A DNA stretch of 64,000 bases. Source: an uncultured Acidimicrobiales bacterium (GTDB lineage: Bacteria; Actinomycetota; Acidimicrobiia; Acidimicrobiales; SZUA-35). Shown here one piece after another: positions 8,676-18,346 of this stretch. Position 1 is the first letter of the stretch. Every line of letters starts with the position of its first letter. The position numbers were made by a program, and so were the translations under genes. Location: the NCBI GenBank assembly GCA_938002965.1, contig CALKZY010000014.1, positions 124,001 to 188,000 of the forward strand. The letters run 5' to 3'. The notes under the pieces were generated by a model. It was not told where the DNA came from. It saw only the letters and a program-made list of their open reading frames with translations, and ran no database searches.

Positions 8676-10013
8676 CTAGTTTCGGCCGGCGGCGTCGCCA
8701 GCTTGATGAATTCTGGCCAGGCGGCGCAAAGCGGCTTTGCCTTGATGAATGTTCTCGGTGGGGTAGCCGGCCTTTCGCAGCTTCAGCGTTCGGCGGACCA
8801 GCTCTATCAAGTAGAGCTGCCAGGTGGCGATTTGGTTGTCAGGATCAACGCCGAGCGAGGCAAGATCCTGAGGTGAACGCCTAGCGCTGTAGTCGAGGGC
8901 CTGATCTGGCTGCATCCCGCGTAGCTCGGCGCCTACCTGAGTGTGAAAGTGGCAGACGTCAAAGCCCAGAGGTACGCCATCGGCGGCGAACTCCCAATCG
9001 ATGACCTGCAGGCCTCCAGCCGGACCGTCGGCGGTGATCGTATTCCACGGCGTCAGGTCACCGTGCCACGCTCCGACGGACAGCAGACAATTGGCGGCGG
9101 CTTCAACCGTGGCGGCGATGACATCGGTTTCGGCCGGGTCGGCGGCGTCGAGAACCCCGGTCACCGACGCCCACCAGGGGAGTGCAGTCACCGGAGACGT
9201 GGACTGTGTTCCGAGGGCCGCTATGGCGGCGACCAGCTCGATATTGGGCGAATCGGAGGTGCCGCGACGAGGGCGTCTGCTTCCCGAAACCCCGCTCGTC
9301 ACGACCACTCGATGCCCACACAAATCAAGGTCGTGCAAGAGCACTGGCTTGATCAGCGGAGCGATCGAGTCTTTGGACAGCCAGACGGCCTCATTGGCGA
9401 TGAGGTCCGCGGTCCAATCGGTCCAGCCAATCTTGGCCCAACCGAGTTCGGTGCCATCAGGGCCTATCAGCTGCAGCACCGGTTTGCGGTTGGACTTCGG
9501 TCGGGCAAGAGTTATAGCCGCTCGAAGCCCTGGTTCGTTTAACAGCTCGCTCAACTGTTCGAGCAAGTCGAGGGATCGGTCGCTGCTGTCACCGTCTACG
9601 GTGACCAGATTGGAGGCCAGCATCCGGTCGGGTAGGCCAGGAACGTGCATGGTGGCTTCGGCCGCCCAACTTCGCGCTCGCTTCTTGAGCGAGAAGCCGT
9701 CGTGGTAGCGACGTACCGCTGTTCGAGCTGTTGTCTGTTCGGCCGGTATCAGGATTTCGGCGTCGACTGCTGATGGTGAAGCCCACCAGGTTCGTCCACC
9801 CCCGGCCGGCTTACTGACCTGGTCAGCTGGCTTACTGACTTGGTCAGCCAGCTTAAGGCGAACGTCGCCAGCCGACCACAAGATGGCTGAGAGCCAAGCC
9901 AGAGGTGACTCGTCGGTGCTTTTGGCTTCGACGGTTTCAGGATCGGATCGTCGATCCACCCGGTCACCGATCTCGTTTGCGTCGGATGTGGTAGGTCCAG
10001 TGGTGGCGGTCAT
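8676..10013 (-). CDS. Aminoglycoside-phosphotransferase-like kinase in polysaccharide operon
   Basis: A 445-residue protein. The C-terminal half carries the APH/choline-kinase fold signature: AWHGDLTPWN (catalytic loop, Asp and Asn) followed by VIDWEFA (metal-binding Asp), then LGFDVCHF. The N-terminal half lacks an obvious Gly-rich loop. A 21-nt tandem duplication near the N-terminus encodes two copies of ADQVSKP. The start codon overlaps the flippase stop as ATGA, so translation is coupled and a shared pathway is likely. Kinases of this fold phosphorylate small molecules, sugars or lipids; here a glycan or lipid precursor is the plausible target. Resistance to aminoglycosides is not implied. 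Confidence 0.75.
   Translation of the reverse strand: MTATTGPTTSDANEIGDRVDRRSDPETVEAKSTDESPLAWLSAILWSAGDVRLKLADQVSKPADQVSKPAGGGRTWWASPSAVDAEILIPAEQTTARTAVRRYHDGFSLKKRARSWAAEATMHVPGLPDRMLASNLVTVDGDSSDRSLDLLEQLSELLNEPGLRAAITLARPKSNRKPVLQLIGPDGTELGWAKIGWTDWTADLIANEAVWLSKDSIAPLIKPVLLHDLDLCGHRVVVTSGVSGSRRPRRGTSDSPNIELVAAIAALGTQSTSPVTALPWWASVTGVLDAADPAETDVIAATVEAAANCLLSVGAWHGDLTPWNTITADGPAGGLQVIDWEFAADGVPLGFDVCHFHTQVGAELRGMQPDQALDYSARRSPQDLASLGVDPDNQIATWQLYLIELVRRTLKLRKAGYPTENIHQGKAALRRLARIHQAGDAAGRN
9808..9849 (-). repeat. Two tandem 21-nt units within the APH-like gene
   Basis: Two adjacent 21-nt units differ at two positions and keep frame, encoding a duplicated ADQVSKP heptapeptide near the N-terminus of the APH-like kinase. 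Confidence 0.85.
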
Positions 10014-11644
10014 GTGCTGGTGTCCTCGGCTTTGAGTCGGGGCTCGTCTGTCTCGGGAGAGTCGGAATTTGTTCCGTCCGATGTCTTGCTAGCTTGCTTG
10101 GGCTTGGGCTTAGTCGGCTGGCGTCGGATGGTGTTCTGCAATTGTTCGAGATCGAGTTCATCTCGATAGTGAAAGACCAAGCCGGCTTGGATGGCCAGAC
10201 CGGTGACGGCGTGCAGCGCAATAGCGATTACCCCGTTGCCGACTAGTCGGTGCATGGCGAACCCGGTTGGAACGTATGCGGCCAGAGCGATGGCACCAGC
10301 GATGAGCACCGGTGGCCCGAAGGCATGAACTCGACTGGTTTGCCAGACCCGGAGGACGGCGAGGCCGCGAATCACAATGCGAGACAGCGCCCACGCCCAG
10401 GCGGCGCCGATAACGCCGACCTTCGGAAGCAGTAGGGCCGACGTGGTGACCATGATGACAAGAGCGGCGATGTGGTTGATCAGCGATGCCATACTGTCGC
10501 CGGTCATCAACAACAGCGTGTCGCCGACGCCGAGGCCTATGGTGATGATCAAAGCAATGCACAACAACACAACGATCGAAGATCCGTCGCTGAACTCGGA
10601 TCCGAACAGCTGGAGCACCGTTCCGGCTCCAAATGCCAGACCGATAAACGCCGGCCATAGCAGCGTGACGTTCCACCCGGACACGGTGTGAAGCACCTGT
10701 TTCGCCTCTTCGAACCGTCCAGTGAGGAAGTTGGCACTCAAATGAGGTGCCATCGACTGCGAGGTGGCGAACATCATCATCTGACCGACGAGGATAAGGC
10801 GAGCCGACGCTCCATAAAGCCCGGCATCGGCCTCGGTAAGGAAGTACGCCACCAACAGAACGTCGAGCCGCTCTAACGTTGACGAAACTAGGTCGGTAAC
10901 CGCCCTCGGGCCGGTGAATTGCCAGTAACCGAGAAGGCTGATTTCCGATGGTTCCTGCCTGCGTCGACGGAGCCGCATGACCATCCAAGCCAGGATCGGG
11001 ATGAGCGCCATGTAGGCCGCCGTGCTCCAAGCGATAGCGATGCCTTCCAGTCCGGCCGTGGCAACGAACGCAGCCAGCAGGACTAAGGTGAGCTGGGCAA
11101 TCGGTCGTACGATCTGCCCTGCTAGAACCGATGGCCTCATGGTGCCGAAGCCGCGGCTGGCACCGGATAGCGCTTGGCTGGCGGCAAAGGCTGGGATACC
11201 AATGGCCAATGCTCGGACCATCGTTGTCATCGATCCTGTGTTTTTGGAATCGGAGGTGAGCATCGCCGCTAAGTCAGGCGCGGTCACAAAACCGGTGATG
11301 GCTAAAACGGTGGAGACCATCACCGTCGAGCTGACCGCGTGTCGTATCAGCCTGGGCAGAGCTCCGGCCTCGCCACTGGCGCGAAGCCTGGAAACGAAAT
11401 AGGTGAGACCTGATTCTGATCCGAGCCTCGCCCCGTTGGCCGCCAAGGTGAAGATGGCGGTGGCCGAGAAGAAGAGACCTGCTCCCACTTGTCCGTAACG
11501 ATTGGTGATGATGCCAACAGTGACAAAGCTGAACACGGCGGCAACCAGGGCCCCGACAATGTTCAGCGCCGAACCGCGGGCCGCTTGGCGGACCTGATCT
11601 GACCCGGACTGTTGCTGGTTGGGGACTTTAGCCGTAGCTGTCAT
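10010..11644 (-). CDS. Polysaccharide flippase, MOP/Wzx-like
   Basis: A 544-residue polytopic membrane protein with about 12-14 hydrophobic helices, starting at LNIVGALVAAVFSFVTVGII. The spacing and the pattern of charged loops fit the oligosaccharide flippase branch of the MOP superfamily (RfbX/Wzx, MVF). A hydrophilic Lys/Asp-rich tail of about 50 residues follows the last helix. Such proteins move lipid-linked oligosaccharide across the cytoplasmic membrane. Both ends are coupled: its ATG overlaps the ligase stop (ATGA, 11641-11644) and its stop overlaps the APH-like gene start. A role in surface glycan export is therefore well supported by context, though the substrate is unknown. Confidence 0.85.
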   Translation of the reverse strand: MTATAKVPNQQQSGSDQVRQAARGSALNIVGALVAAVFSFVTVGIITNRYGQVGAGLFFSATAIFTLAANGARLGSESGLTYFVSRLRASGEAGALPRLIRHAVSSTVMVSTVLAITGFVTAPDLAAMLTSDSKNTGSMTTMVRALAIGIPAFAASQALSGASRGFGTMRPSVLAGQIVRPIAQLTLVLLAAFVATAGLEGIAIAWSTAAYMALIPILAWMVMRLRRRRQEPSEISLLGYWQFTGPRAVTDLVSSTLERLDVLLVAYFLTEADAGLYGASARLILVGQMMMFATSQSMAPHLSANFLTGRFEEAKQVLHTVSGWNVTLLWPAFIGLAFGAGTVLQLFGSEFSDGSSIVVLLCIALIITIGLGVGDTLLLMTGDSMASLINHIAALVIMVTTSALLLPKVGVIGAAWAWALSRIVIRGLAVLRVWQTSRVHAFGPPVLIAGAIALAAYVPTGFAMHRLVGNGVIAIALHAVTGLAIQAGLVFHYRDELDLEQLQNTIRRQPTKPKPKQASKTSDGTNSDSPETDEPRLKAEDTST

Positions 11645-12975
11645 GCGAGCGTCACCGCTTCGTTTGCCTTGGGCTCAAGGGCATCGCTCGGCCATGCCGA
11701 TATGGCCACGGCGGCAATCATGATGAACATTTGGACCGGTAAATGTCCGTAGATAGGCATCTGAAGCAGACCGATAAAGAGTGTGACTCGGGCCCAGTTG
11801 GCCACCGGACTGCGACCTCTGGCCCGGACGAACCCGAACACAAAGAAGCCTGCGTAGAGGACAAGTCCCAGGTAGCCGTGGGCGAACATTATGGCCCACA
11901 GCTGACCATGGGTTCCCAACGGGGGGCCGGTCGGGTTCGAGGGGTTGGTTCTGGTCGACCCGAACCCGATCAACGGAGAGTCGGCCGTATACCGGATGGT
12001 CTCGACATACAGGTTTCCTCTGGTCTCGTTGGAATCTTCGCTCCGGGTTTCGAGTTGTTCGATGGCGGTGTTCAGAACCCCGGTCGACAGAGCGCCCACG
12101 GTGCCGACGAGACTGAGGCTGACCATGATGAAGATCGGGAGGATTTTGCGGTTGACCACCGAGTACCTGATGATGCCGTATACCAGGCCGACCCCCAGCG
12201 TCAGCCAGGCGCCACGATTGAGGGCCACGTAGAACGGAACGATGGCGACCGCCAACATCACGGCAACTTTCCATCGTGCGATGCCCAGTCTTGGTTCCTG
12301 GAGGGCACCGATAACAAACGGTGTCAGAAGAGCCATGGAGGAACCCCAGCCGTTGGTGTAGGCGTACGGGGCGGCCGGGCGGTTGAGGACAACGCCGGTC
12401 CACGGGAACACCTGTATCTCGGCTACCCGCGGATTGATAAGGTCGGAAACGAATTCCTGGGAGGCGATGATGCCGGGCAACACCGACGCCAACGGGGTCT
12501 TCCATGCCAGTTCGGGAACGAAGATGGCGGCGTATCCTCCGAGAACGGTAGCTGCCCACAACACAATGAAAGAACGAACGATCTTGACCCGAACGTCCGG
12601 AGCGGTCTGACGCACCAGGTAAAGCCACGCCACCAGGCCGGACACGTACCATGAGGCTCGGAGAAGCCAGACCGCCATTTTCCCAAACGACGAAATCTGG
12701 ATAATCGACGCCCCCACCACGATGAGAAACAGCGCGTAGAGGATAGTTCCGGCCGGCACCTGAATCGGGCGGTTTCGCATCAGCCACAAAGCCATCAAGG
12801 TAGCCGAGACGATCCAGATAACCGGGGCGAAACCAAGAGCCCAGGCCAGGGGATAGCCCCCGATCATTAGCACGAACAGTCGCCCGTCACCGCTGGCGGC
12901 CTGCTGGCTTGCTAGCGACGATACGGAGTGGCCCTGAAGATTAGGCAACGCAGATGTTGGGGCCACGGCGGTCAT
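11641..12975 (-). CDS. O-antigen ligase/polymerase-like membrane protein
   Basis: A 444-residue polytopic protein with about 10-12 helices. It has a large extracytoplasmic loop near residues 300-350, containing ETIRYTADSPLIGFGSTR and a downstream TGPPLGTHGQLW. This is the family's H/R-rich loop seen in WaaL/Wzy enzymes (Wzy_C). These proteins polymerise or ligate lipid-linked glycan repeat units outside the membrane. The gene follows the Wzz-like gene by about 20 nt and overlaps the flippase start, making a Wzz-Wzy-Wzx set. Whether it is polymerase or ligase cannot be decided from sequence. Confidence 0.82.
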   Translation of the reverse strand: MTAVAPTSALPNLQGHSVSSLASQQAASGDGRLFVLMIGGYPLAWALGFAPVIWIVSATLMALWLMRNRPIQVPAGTILYALFLIVVGASIIQISSFGKMAVWLLRASWYVSGLVAWLYLVRQTAPDVRVKIVRSFIVLWAATVLGGYAAIFVPELAWKTPLASVLPGIIASQEFVSDLINPRVAEIQVFPWTGVVLNRPAAPYAYTNGWGSSMALLTPFVIGALQEPRLGIARWKVAVMLAVAIVPFYVALNRGAWLTLGVGLVYGIIRYSVVNRKILPIFIMVSLSLVGTVGALSTGVLNTAIEQLETRSEDSNETRGNLYVETIRYTADSPLIGFGSTRTNPSNPTGPPLGTHGQLWAIMFAHGYLGLVLYAGFFVFGFVRARGRSPVANWARVTLFIGLLQMPIYGHLPVQMFIMIAAVAISAWPSDALEPKANEAVTLA

Positions 12976-12995
12976 GGAGTTACCGTTCCGCCCGC

Positions 12996-15900
12996 TCAGT
13001 GGGCGTGCGACTGATGGTCGACGTCGGCCTGGCGGCTGGCTGATGACAGGGCATCGTTGATGGAAATGAGACCAAGCACCGGCACCGAAAGCATCGCGAG
13101 GCGATGGGTTAGCTGCTCATCGAGTGGTAGGCCCGCAGGTTCGTCGGTTCCGATGATCATGCCGCCGACTGCGGCTAGCGCATCGTCATGGCGGGCTGCG
13201 TCGTCGATTCCGCCGCCGAGCAGGACAACGGCGTGAACCAGGCCAGACGCCTGCATCAAGAGTTCGGAGAGGCTGGACCGATTTACCAGGGCAAGGTCCG
13301 ATACCGGGTCGGTGGACGTCGTGCCTACGGTGAGTGCCTTGATGCCGCCCAGCCCGGATGGCTCGGTGACCACGTCGGCCAGGTGAACGCGACCGGCCAG
13401 TACGTCGGTGAGACCCGGCTCACCAGGCACCCCGATGAGGTGGTGCAACGTCGGGGCTTCGATCATCATGTCGACAACGAGAACCTTGGCCCCGCTATCT
13501 TTGAGATCTTCGGCCAGCCCGAGACCGACGGCCAATGAGGACTCATGGCCTGACTCGCCGATAGCAAAGGCGCTAACGAGCCCGCTTTGGCCCAGGCGTC
13601 GCAGGGTTGACTGAAGATTCGTGTAGTCGGGGTGGGCCACCAGCTCGTCCAGGTCGCTACGGCGAGTCTGAGACTGGACCTTCTTAGCAGGGCTGGGAAC
13701 ACCGAGGTCAGGCCCTAGGGCGTCGTCGATGCTCATCGTCGTGTGGGAGCCCGGCTTGGGTTGCGGGAGCGCCGGGCCACCCGAATCACTGTCATCGAAG
13801 AGGAGCTCTCCGAGCTCGCCGGCTCCGGAGGGATCGCTGAGTCCAGTTGTCGTGGCAGCTTCGGGTTGCCCCGTGGGCTCGAAGTCTTCTATGGAAGTCG
13901 GTCCGTCGATTTCTGTTGCCGGGCCAGGCTCATCCGCAGGTGCTTCAAGCGGATGATGGATGACGGGCTGGGGATCGGCTCCAACCGCACCGAGCGGTTG
14001 AGCCTGCACCGTTTGAGGGGCATCGAGCGGTTGAGCCTGCACCGTTTGAGAGGGCAGGGCCGAAGGAAGCATCGGCTCCGGATGCGGCTCTTGCCGAGGC
14101 TGTGCTTGCGTTGTCTGTGGTTGCTGGAGCTGTTGCATTGACAGTGTCTGCACTGCGGACGTCGGCGCGCCGAAACCAGGGGGTGGAGCATCGGTTGCCG
14201 GATTCGTCTGTGTCGATTCAGGCTGCGGTTGAACGAACTGGGGTTGCGGGGGAAGCTCCGGTTCGTCAGCTGGGAGCGGTGCCGGGAGTGAAAGTCCAGC
14301 CTGCTCCACTGGGGAGGAAGGCAGGCTGGCAGCCCCAAACGAGGCTGGGAGCGGCTGGTTAGGTAGTAGCAGCGGGTGAGCGGACTGCGGAGTGGGCGTC
14401 TCGTCGGCAGGCATCTCGGGTGCTGACTGGGCCGGCTCGGCTGACTGCAACTCGTTGACCCCCGGCTCGGTGAACTGTCTCGGCAGCTCCGGAGAGGCAG
14501 GGTCAACTAGTGGGTCGATCGAGGAGCTGAGCGGAGTGGGCACCTGCTCGACTTGTGGGGCCAGGGTCGGTGCGGGTGGTTCGAATGTCGGTTGTTCGAC
14601 TTGCTGGACCGGGGTTTCGGTCGGTGGTGCCGGTTGTTCGAATGTCGGTTGTTCGAGTTGCTGGACCGGGGTTTCGGTCGGTGGTGCAGGTTGTTCGAAT
14701 GTCGGTTGTTCGAATGTCGGTTGTGCGATTGCTGGCGGCTGTTCGGGTTGCTGGACGGGGGCCGGTACCGGAGGTTCGAATGTGGGGCGTTTGAACTGCT
14801 CGACCGGGTTTGGCGCTGGCGGCTCGACTGCGGTTGGTACCGGTGGTTCGAATGTCGGTTGATCGTGGTCGCTCATCAGCGGACCGGCAGGCGAAGGTTC
14901 GACGACTGTGCGCTGGTTCTCGAGGTCGTCAACTGGTCTGCCGTTGGCGGCAACCGTCGGAACTTCGTCGGTGTCCACTAGCCCGGCGTTCTCATCCACT
15001 GCAGGGGCGATCGGCGACCCCGGGACGGCTTCCTGAGTCTCGGTGGTTGAGGATCGTTTGGATCGCAAGGCCTCCGGCACAACGGCTTTGGGTCGTCGTA
15101 TTCGTCGACCAGAGCGCCCCTTGCCTGCTTGGTCGGGGGCCTCAGCCGATCTACCCGATGGAGACTGGCTCGCGGCTTCATCTCCCATTGGTGTCATCGT
15201 TGGTAGGAGGGCATCAGGAACAGTTCGCTGCTTGGTGGAACTGAGCCGCTCGTCTATCGACTGTTCGACACGGCGGACTTCCATCTCGCTGCTGTCATCC
15301 GAGCGGCTTGCTCGAACAGCCGACAGAGCGAAGGCGGCCAGGCAGCCGAGCACCAGCCCACCGATCAACGCTCCGAGCACGATTGGCACGGTGCCCAGCC
15401 CGCTTGGGGCGGCAGGTACCTGAGCCGGGTCGACAACTCGCCCAACATTGGACGAGATGGTGTTGAGATTGCCCAGCGCAGCCTGCTGGGTATCGAGATC
15501 GCGGCTGATGGCGGACTGCTCGATGGCGGCTGTGATGAAAGCGTCGCTTCCTTCCTCGGCTGCGGCCATGGCATTTTCGACCACGGCAAGCTCATCTTTG
15601 AGGGTCGCCACCTGTTGGTTCAACGCTTCGGTAGCCGACCGGGTTGCGTCCTCGGCCAGCTCAGAACGGTAGGCGATGTAGCTGTCGGCTACGGCGTTGG
15701 CGCCCGCCTGAGCGAGTTCAGGCGTGCCTGCACTGAAATCGATGTCGATGATACGGGAATCCTTAGGGGTGGACGCCGTGATGCTGTCGGCCAGCTGAGT
15801 CGGGGACATGGCGATAGACGCCGCCCCAAGTCGTTCCGAGGCCCGGTCGATGACCGTGTTCGAGGTCACCAGGCGAAGCTCGGTCTCCACATCGACCTCG

Positions 15901-16103
15901 GCACCGCTGGTGACCGTATCGGTAGGGTCGGCCGAGACCGGCGAGACAAGGACTACGGCCGTAGCCTCGTACGAAGCGGGCAGCGTGGCGGCCGCAACCA
16001 GCCCAAGCAGGGTCACGGCTAGTGCGATGACCCCGATGATGATCTTGTGTTCGACTATCGGCTTGAGATATTGATCAAGCGAAGCCGTTCCGTCTGTACC
16101 CAT
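12996..16103 (-). CDS. Wzz-type chain-length protein fused to a degenerate BY-kinase-like domain
   Basis: About 1035 residues. The N-terminal Wzz domain sits between two transmembrane helices (about 20-42 and 238-261), with YEATAVVLVSP after the first. An extremely Pro/Gln/Glu-rich cytoplasmic stretch of about 500 residues follows, with PTFEPP/PTFEQP repeats. The C-terminal 200 residues resemble the P-loop domain of bacterial tyrosine kinases/MinD relatives. In place of Walker A it has GESGHESS, which lacks the Lys. The Walker-A' position reads VLVVDMMIEAP. No Tyr-rich tail is seen. ATP-dependent kinase activity is thus doubtful. ATG 16103 is chosen because AGAGGAAC sits upstream; GTG 16163 gives 20 more residues without a clear site. 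It heads the polysaccharide operon. Confidence 0.8.
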   Translation of the reverse strand: MGTDGTASLDQYLKPIVEHKIIIGVIALAVTLLGLVAAATLPASYEATAVVLVSPVSADPTDTVTSGAEVDVETELRLVTSNTVIDRASERLGAASIAMSPTQLADSITASTPKDSRIIDIDFSAGTPELAQAGANAVADSYIAYRSELAEDATRSATEALNQQVATLKDELAVVENAMAAAEEGSDAFITAAIEQSAISRDLDTQQAALGNLNTISSNVGRVVDPAQVPAAPSGLGTVPIVLGALIGGLVLGCLAAFALSAVRASRSDDSSEMEVRRVEQSIDERLSSTKQRTVPDALLPTMTPMGDEAASQSPSGRSAEAPDQAGKGRSGRRIRRPKAVVPEALRSKRSSTTETQEAVPGSPIAPAVDENAGLVDTDEVPTVAANGRPVDDLENQRTVVEPSPAGPLMSDHDQPTFEPPVPTAVEPPAPNPVEQFKRPTFEPPVPAPVQQPEQPPAIAQPTFEQPTFEQPAPPTETPVQQLEQPTFEQPAPPTETPVQQVEQPTFEPPAPTLAPQVEQVPTPLSSSIDPLVDPASPELPRQFTEPGVNELQSAEPAQSAPEMPADETPTPQSAHPLLLPNQPLPASFGAASLPSSPVEQAGLSLPAPLPADEPELPPQPQFVQPQPESTQTNPATDAPPPGFGAPTSAVQTLSMQQLQQPQTTQAQPRQEPHPEPMLPSALPSQTVQAQPLDAPQTVQAQPLGAVGADPQPVIHHPLEAPADEPGPATEIDGPTSIEDFEPTGQPEAATTTGLSDPSGAGELGELLFDDSDSGGPALPQPKPGSHTTMSIDDALGPDLGVPSPAKKVQSQTRRSDLDELVAHPDYTNLQSTLRRLGQSGLVSAFAIGESGHESSLAVGLGLAEDLKDSGAKVLVVDMMIEAPTLHHLIGVPGEPGLTDVLAGRVHLADVVTEPSGLGGIKALTVGTTSTDPVSDLALVNRSSLSELLMQASGLVHAVVLLGGGIDDAARHDDALAAVGGMIIGTDEPAGLPLDEQLTHRLAMLSVPVLGLISINDALSSASRQADVDHQSHAH
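13985..14055 (-). repeat. Two tandem units of about 33 nt within the Wzz-like gene
   Basis: The segment GAGCGGTTGAGCCTGCACCG is present twice in tandem, encoding VQAQPL-type repeats in the disordered middle of the Wzz-like protein. Confidence 0.7.
14575..14800 (-). repeat. Proline-rich tandem repeats (57-nt unit) in the Wzz-like gene
   Basis: A 57-nt unit encoding the 19-residue EQPTFEQPAPPTETPVQQ(L/V) is present twice in near-identical tandem. It is flanked by shorter PTFEPP/PTFEQP copies up to about 14870. On the plus strand it reads as repeated GTTCGAATGTCGGTTG. The reading frame is preserved throughout. Confidence 0.85.
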
Positions 16104-16219
16104 CTGTTCCTCTTTCGCCACCGCTTGAGCAGTTGCTCCTGAGTGATAGGTCGGTTGGTCCACACCGCTTCTTTAGCGGCGGCGGCGAGATGTTACCCAT
16201 CACGGGGACCGGGCGCGAC

Positions 16220-16263
16220 GAAGACCGGCGGTCGGAGATGGTGCTCTCCGACCACCGGTCTTC
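16220..16263. terminator. Long hairpin between the Wzz-like operon and the propeller gene
   Basis: A 19-bp inverted repeat (arms 16220-16238 and 16245-16263, one mismatch) has a 6-nt loop. It lies just past the stop of the minus-strand propeller gene, in the 200-nt gap before the Wzz-like start. No U-run follows on either strand, so it is a candidate factor-assisted terminator, an mRNA end-protecting hairpin, or an operator. Confidence 0.55.
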
Positions 16264-16303
16264 GGTCGACCGCCTTATTGGTTAGGTTTTAACGGTGAGG
16301 CAA

Positions 16304-18346
16304 CTACTCCAGCCCGAGATCGAACTGTAGATCGTTGTTGCCCTTTCGGTAGTTGTGAACCTGCACGGCAATCACGTTCTCGCCGTTTGTGAAGGCATCA
16401 GACGAGATGTTGTAGGTGGAGGGTCGTTCCTTCTTGCCGTTTAGCCACGTGGTCGGTGAGGTGTTGTGGCTTATGGTTCCGGCCGGCATGTTGAACCGGA
16501 CGACCTCGGTGCCGTTGATGTAGACGACAGCGCCGTCATCGGCCCGCAAGGTCAAGCGGAGGTTGCCCAAGGCCGCAGCGTCATCGACGGTGACAGACTT
16601 GGTGAAGTAGTAGGCCCGAGAGCCTGAGCTCATCGTTGTGCCAAGCACGTCCTCGCCGAAGCCGAGCACCGCTCGACCTGTCTTACCGTTGTCAATGCCG
16701 TCCAACCAGCCTGCCGGTGTGGCGTTGGCAGTATCGATGTAGGTCCAGGTCGAGCCAAGAGAAACAAGCTCACCCGGGGCTGGCTCGGGCTCCGGCTCCG
16801 GCTCCGGCTCTGGTTCGGGCTCGGGCTCGGGCTCTGGTTCGGGCTCTGGTTCGGGCTCGGGCTCTGGTTCGGGCTGAGGCTCGGGTTGGGGAGCCGGGCC
16901 CCCGCCACCGTTCTGGTTCGGATCGAAGTCCGTCGGGCAGAATCGGGCGAAGCCACCCAGCCAGCGATTCTTATTCGATTCAACGCCGCCGACGTGGAAG
17001 TCGCCTCCAACCCACAGACAACCGTGTTTGGTGTCGGCATCAATTGCCCAGGTGCCGTCTCGCGGGCTGTAGAAGTCCGGTTTGAACGGCTCATACAGTT
17101 CGCCGGTTCGGGCGTCATAGGCCATGACTAGACGATGGTCGGTTCGTTTGCCCGTCACCGACGAGTGGTGCGACAACATTCCGTTGCGCTCCGAGTAGGT
17201 GCAATGGCAGCCTGCGAATACCCAGTCACCGATCTTGGCGCTGGCTTGATAGGCGCCACCGGCGAATCCGCCGGAGTAGGCAAAGGTGTTGGATGAGTAG
17301 CCGGTGGTGTTGTAGGCGATCATTTCGTGATCGTCGGCGTCCAGTGTCTGGACGATGTGCTGCTCTCCAACCGCCCACACCGTATCAACGCCGGTTACGA
17401 CGTCGAACATCTCCGGCTGGGAGGGCGGATAGTTGCGGGGGATGTCGATCTTGCCCGGCTTGGTGGCGCCGGTTGAATCGTCAACGGTATGGAAGTAGCC
17501 ACTGTTGGCCTCACCGTTTACGGCGTTGAAGTAACCGGCGACGTGAACTTCGCCCCGCGCTCGATCAACGTCAACGCCCCAAACACCCGAACCCGTTACT
17601 TCGGGCTTCCAGCCGGTGTCAACTGTTCCTGAGGCGTCGGTGAAACGTATGGCTTTGTAGGCCCGGGTCCGCTTATTGCCGCCATTGGCGTGTGAGAAGT
17701 TCCCGACCACATAGAGGCGTGAGCCGTCGACCTTCATGGCCCGTGTCATGGCCCGCTTGGCCGACCATGGTCGTTCCAGGCTTCCGCTGAACGATGACAC
17801 CGTGTTGCCGGTCATCGGATCGAGAGCTACCAGGCCCTCACGGGGAGCACCGTTGACCTTGGTGAACTCGCCGCCGACCATCAGCATGCCGTTGTATTCC
17901 TCGAGGGCATAGACGGCGCGGTCCAACTGCGGTCGCCATGTGCTGATCCAGTCGCCGGTGGTGACGTCAAAGGCCGCCACATACGGTTGGCTGATCGGAG
18001 TGGTCCGCTTGCCTTCTTGGACGTTCAGGAAGGCGCCGCCGACAAACATGCGGTCGCCGATCTGAGCGAAGTCCCAGACCAAGACATCAAGAGACTCGGT
18101 CTGCGTCTCAGCCGGATTCTGGTCGGCGACCCCCCAGCCAGCTTCGGGCACACGATCAAGCTTGGTGATGTCGAAGTTGACCTGAGCCGAGGTTGGTGTC
18201 GGTGAAGCGGTGGCAGCCACCGCGGCGATGATCATGGCCAGCACGGCGACGATTGATGCCGTCTTGTTGGAGCGGCCGACGCCACGGCGAGTGCTCACCG
18301 GGCGCTGATCGGGTGAAGGTTTTCTGTTGCCTGCGAGGTCGGTCAC
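16304..18346 (-). CDS. Secreted beta-propeller protein with (Pro-Glu)n linker and lectin-like C-terminal domain
   Basis: A 680-residue secreted protein. A twin-Arg-poor signal segment (about 31-54, ending SAQ) precedes a propeller-like region of about 430 residues. That region contains repeats such as [28 protein letters not shown] and [12 protein letters not shown], resembling the DUF5122/delta-60 repeat. A linker of alternating Pro-Glu (about 40 residues) follows. The final 150 residues match the galactose-binding-like domain common in secreted metallophosphatases, with [20 protein letters not shown] and a terminal [10 protein letters not shown]. It overlaps the upstream lipoprotein stop by ATGA. 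Adjacent to the polysaccharide genes on the same strand, it may bind cell-surface glycan; this is inference. Confidence 0.75.
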   Translation of the reverse strand: MTDLAGNRKPSPDQRPVSTRRGVGRSNKTASIVAVLAMIIAAVAATASPTPTSAQVNFDITKLDRVPEAGWGVADQNPAETQTESLDVLVWDFAQIGDRMFVGGAFLNVQEGKRTTPISQPYVAAFDVTTGDWISTWRPQLDRAVYALEEYNGMLMVGGEFTKVNGAPREGLVALDPMTGNTVSSFSGSLERPWSAKRAMTRAMKVDGSRLYVVGNFSHANGGNKRTRAYKAIRFTDASGTVDTGWKPEVTGSGVWGVDVDRARGEVHVAGYFNAVNGEANSGYFHTVDDSTGATKPGKIDIPRNYPPSQPEMFDVVTGVDTVWAVGEQHIVQTLDADDHEMIAYNTTGYSSNTFAYSGGFAGGAYQASAKIGDWVFAGCHCTYSERNGMLSHHSSVTGKRTDHRLVMAYDARTGELYEPFKPDFYSPRDGTWAIDADTKHGCLWVGGDFHVGGVESNKNRWLGGFARFCPTDFDPNQNGGGGPAPQPEPQPEPEPEPEPEPEPEPEPEPEPEPEPEPEPEPAPGELVSLGSTWTYIDTANATPAGWLDGIDNGKTGRAVLGFGEDVLGTTMSSGSRAYYFTKSVTVDDAAALGNLRLTLRADDGAVVYINGTEVVRFNMPAGTISHNTSPTTWLNGKKERPSTYNISSDAFTNGENVIAVQVHNYRKGNNDLQFDLGLE
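16782..16890 (-). repeat. Hexanucleotide repeat encoding (Pro-Glu)n
   Basis: About 18 degenerate copies of a GGCTCG/GGCTCC/GGTTCG hexamer (plus-strand reading) encode an alternating Pro-Glu spacer between the propeller and the C-terminal domain. Confidence 0.85.

Noticed and set aside
11743..12654. 303-residue plus-strand ORF antisense to the O-antigen-ligase-like gene
   Set aside because: Composition is a shadow of the real gene. It lacks family motifs, and the minus-strand gene is supported by ATGA coupling and helices.
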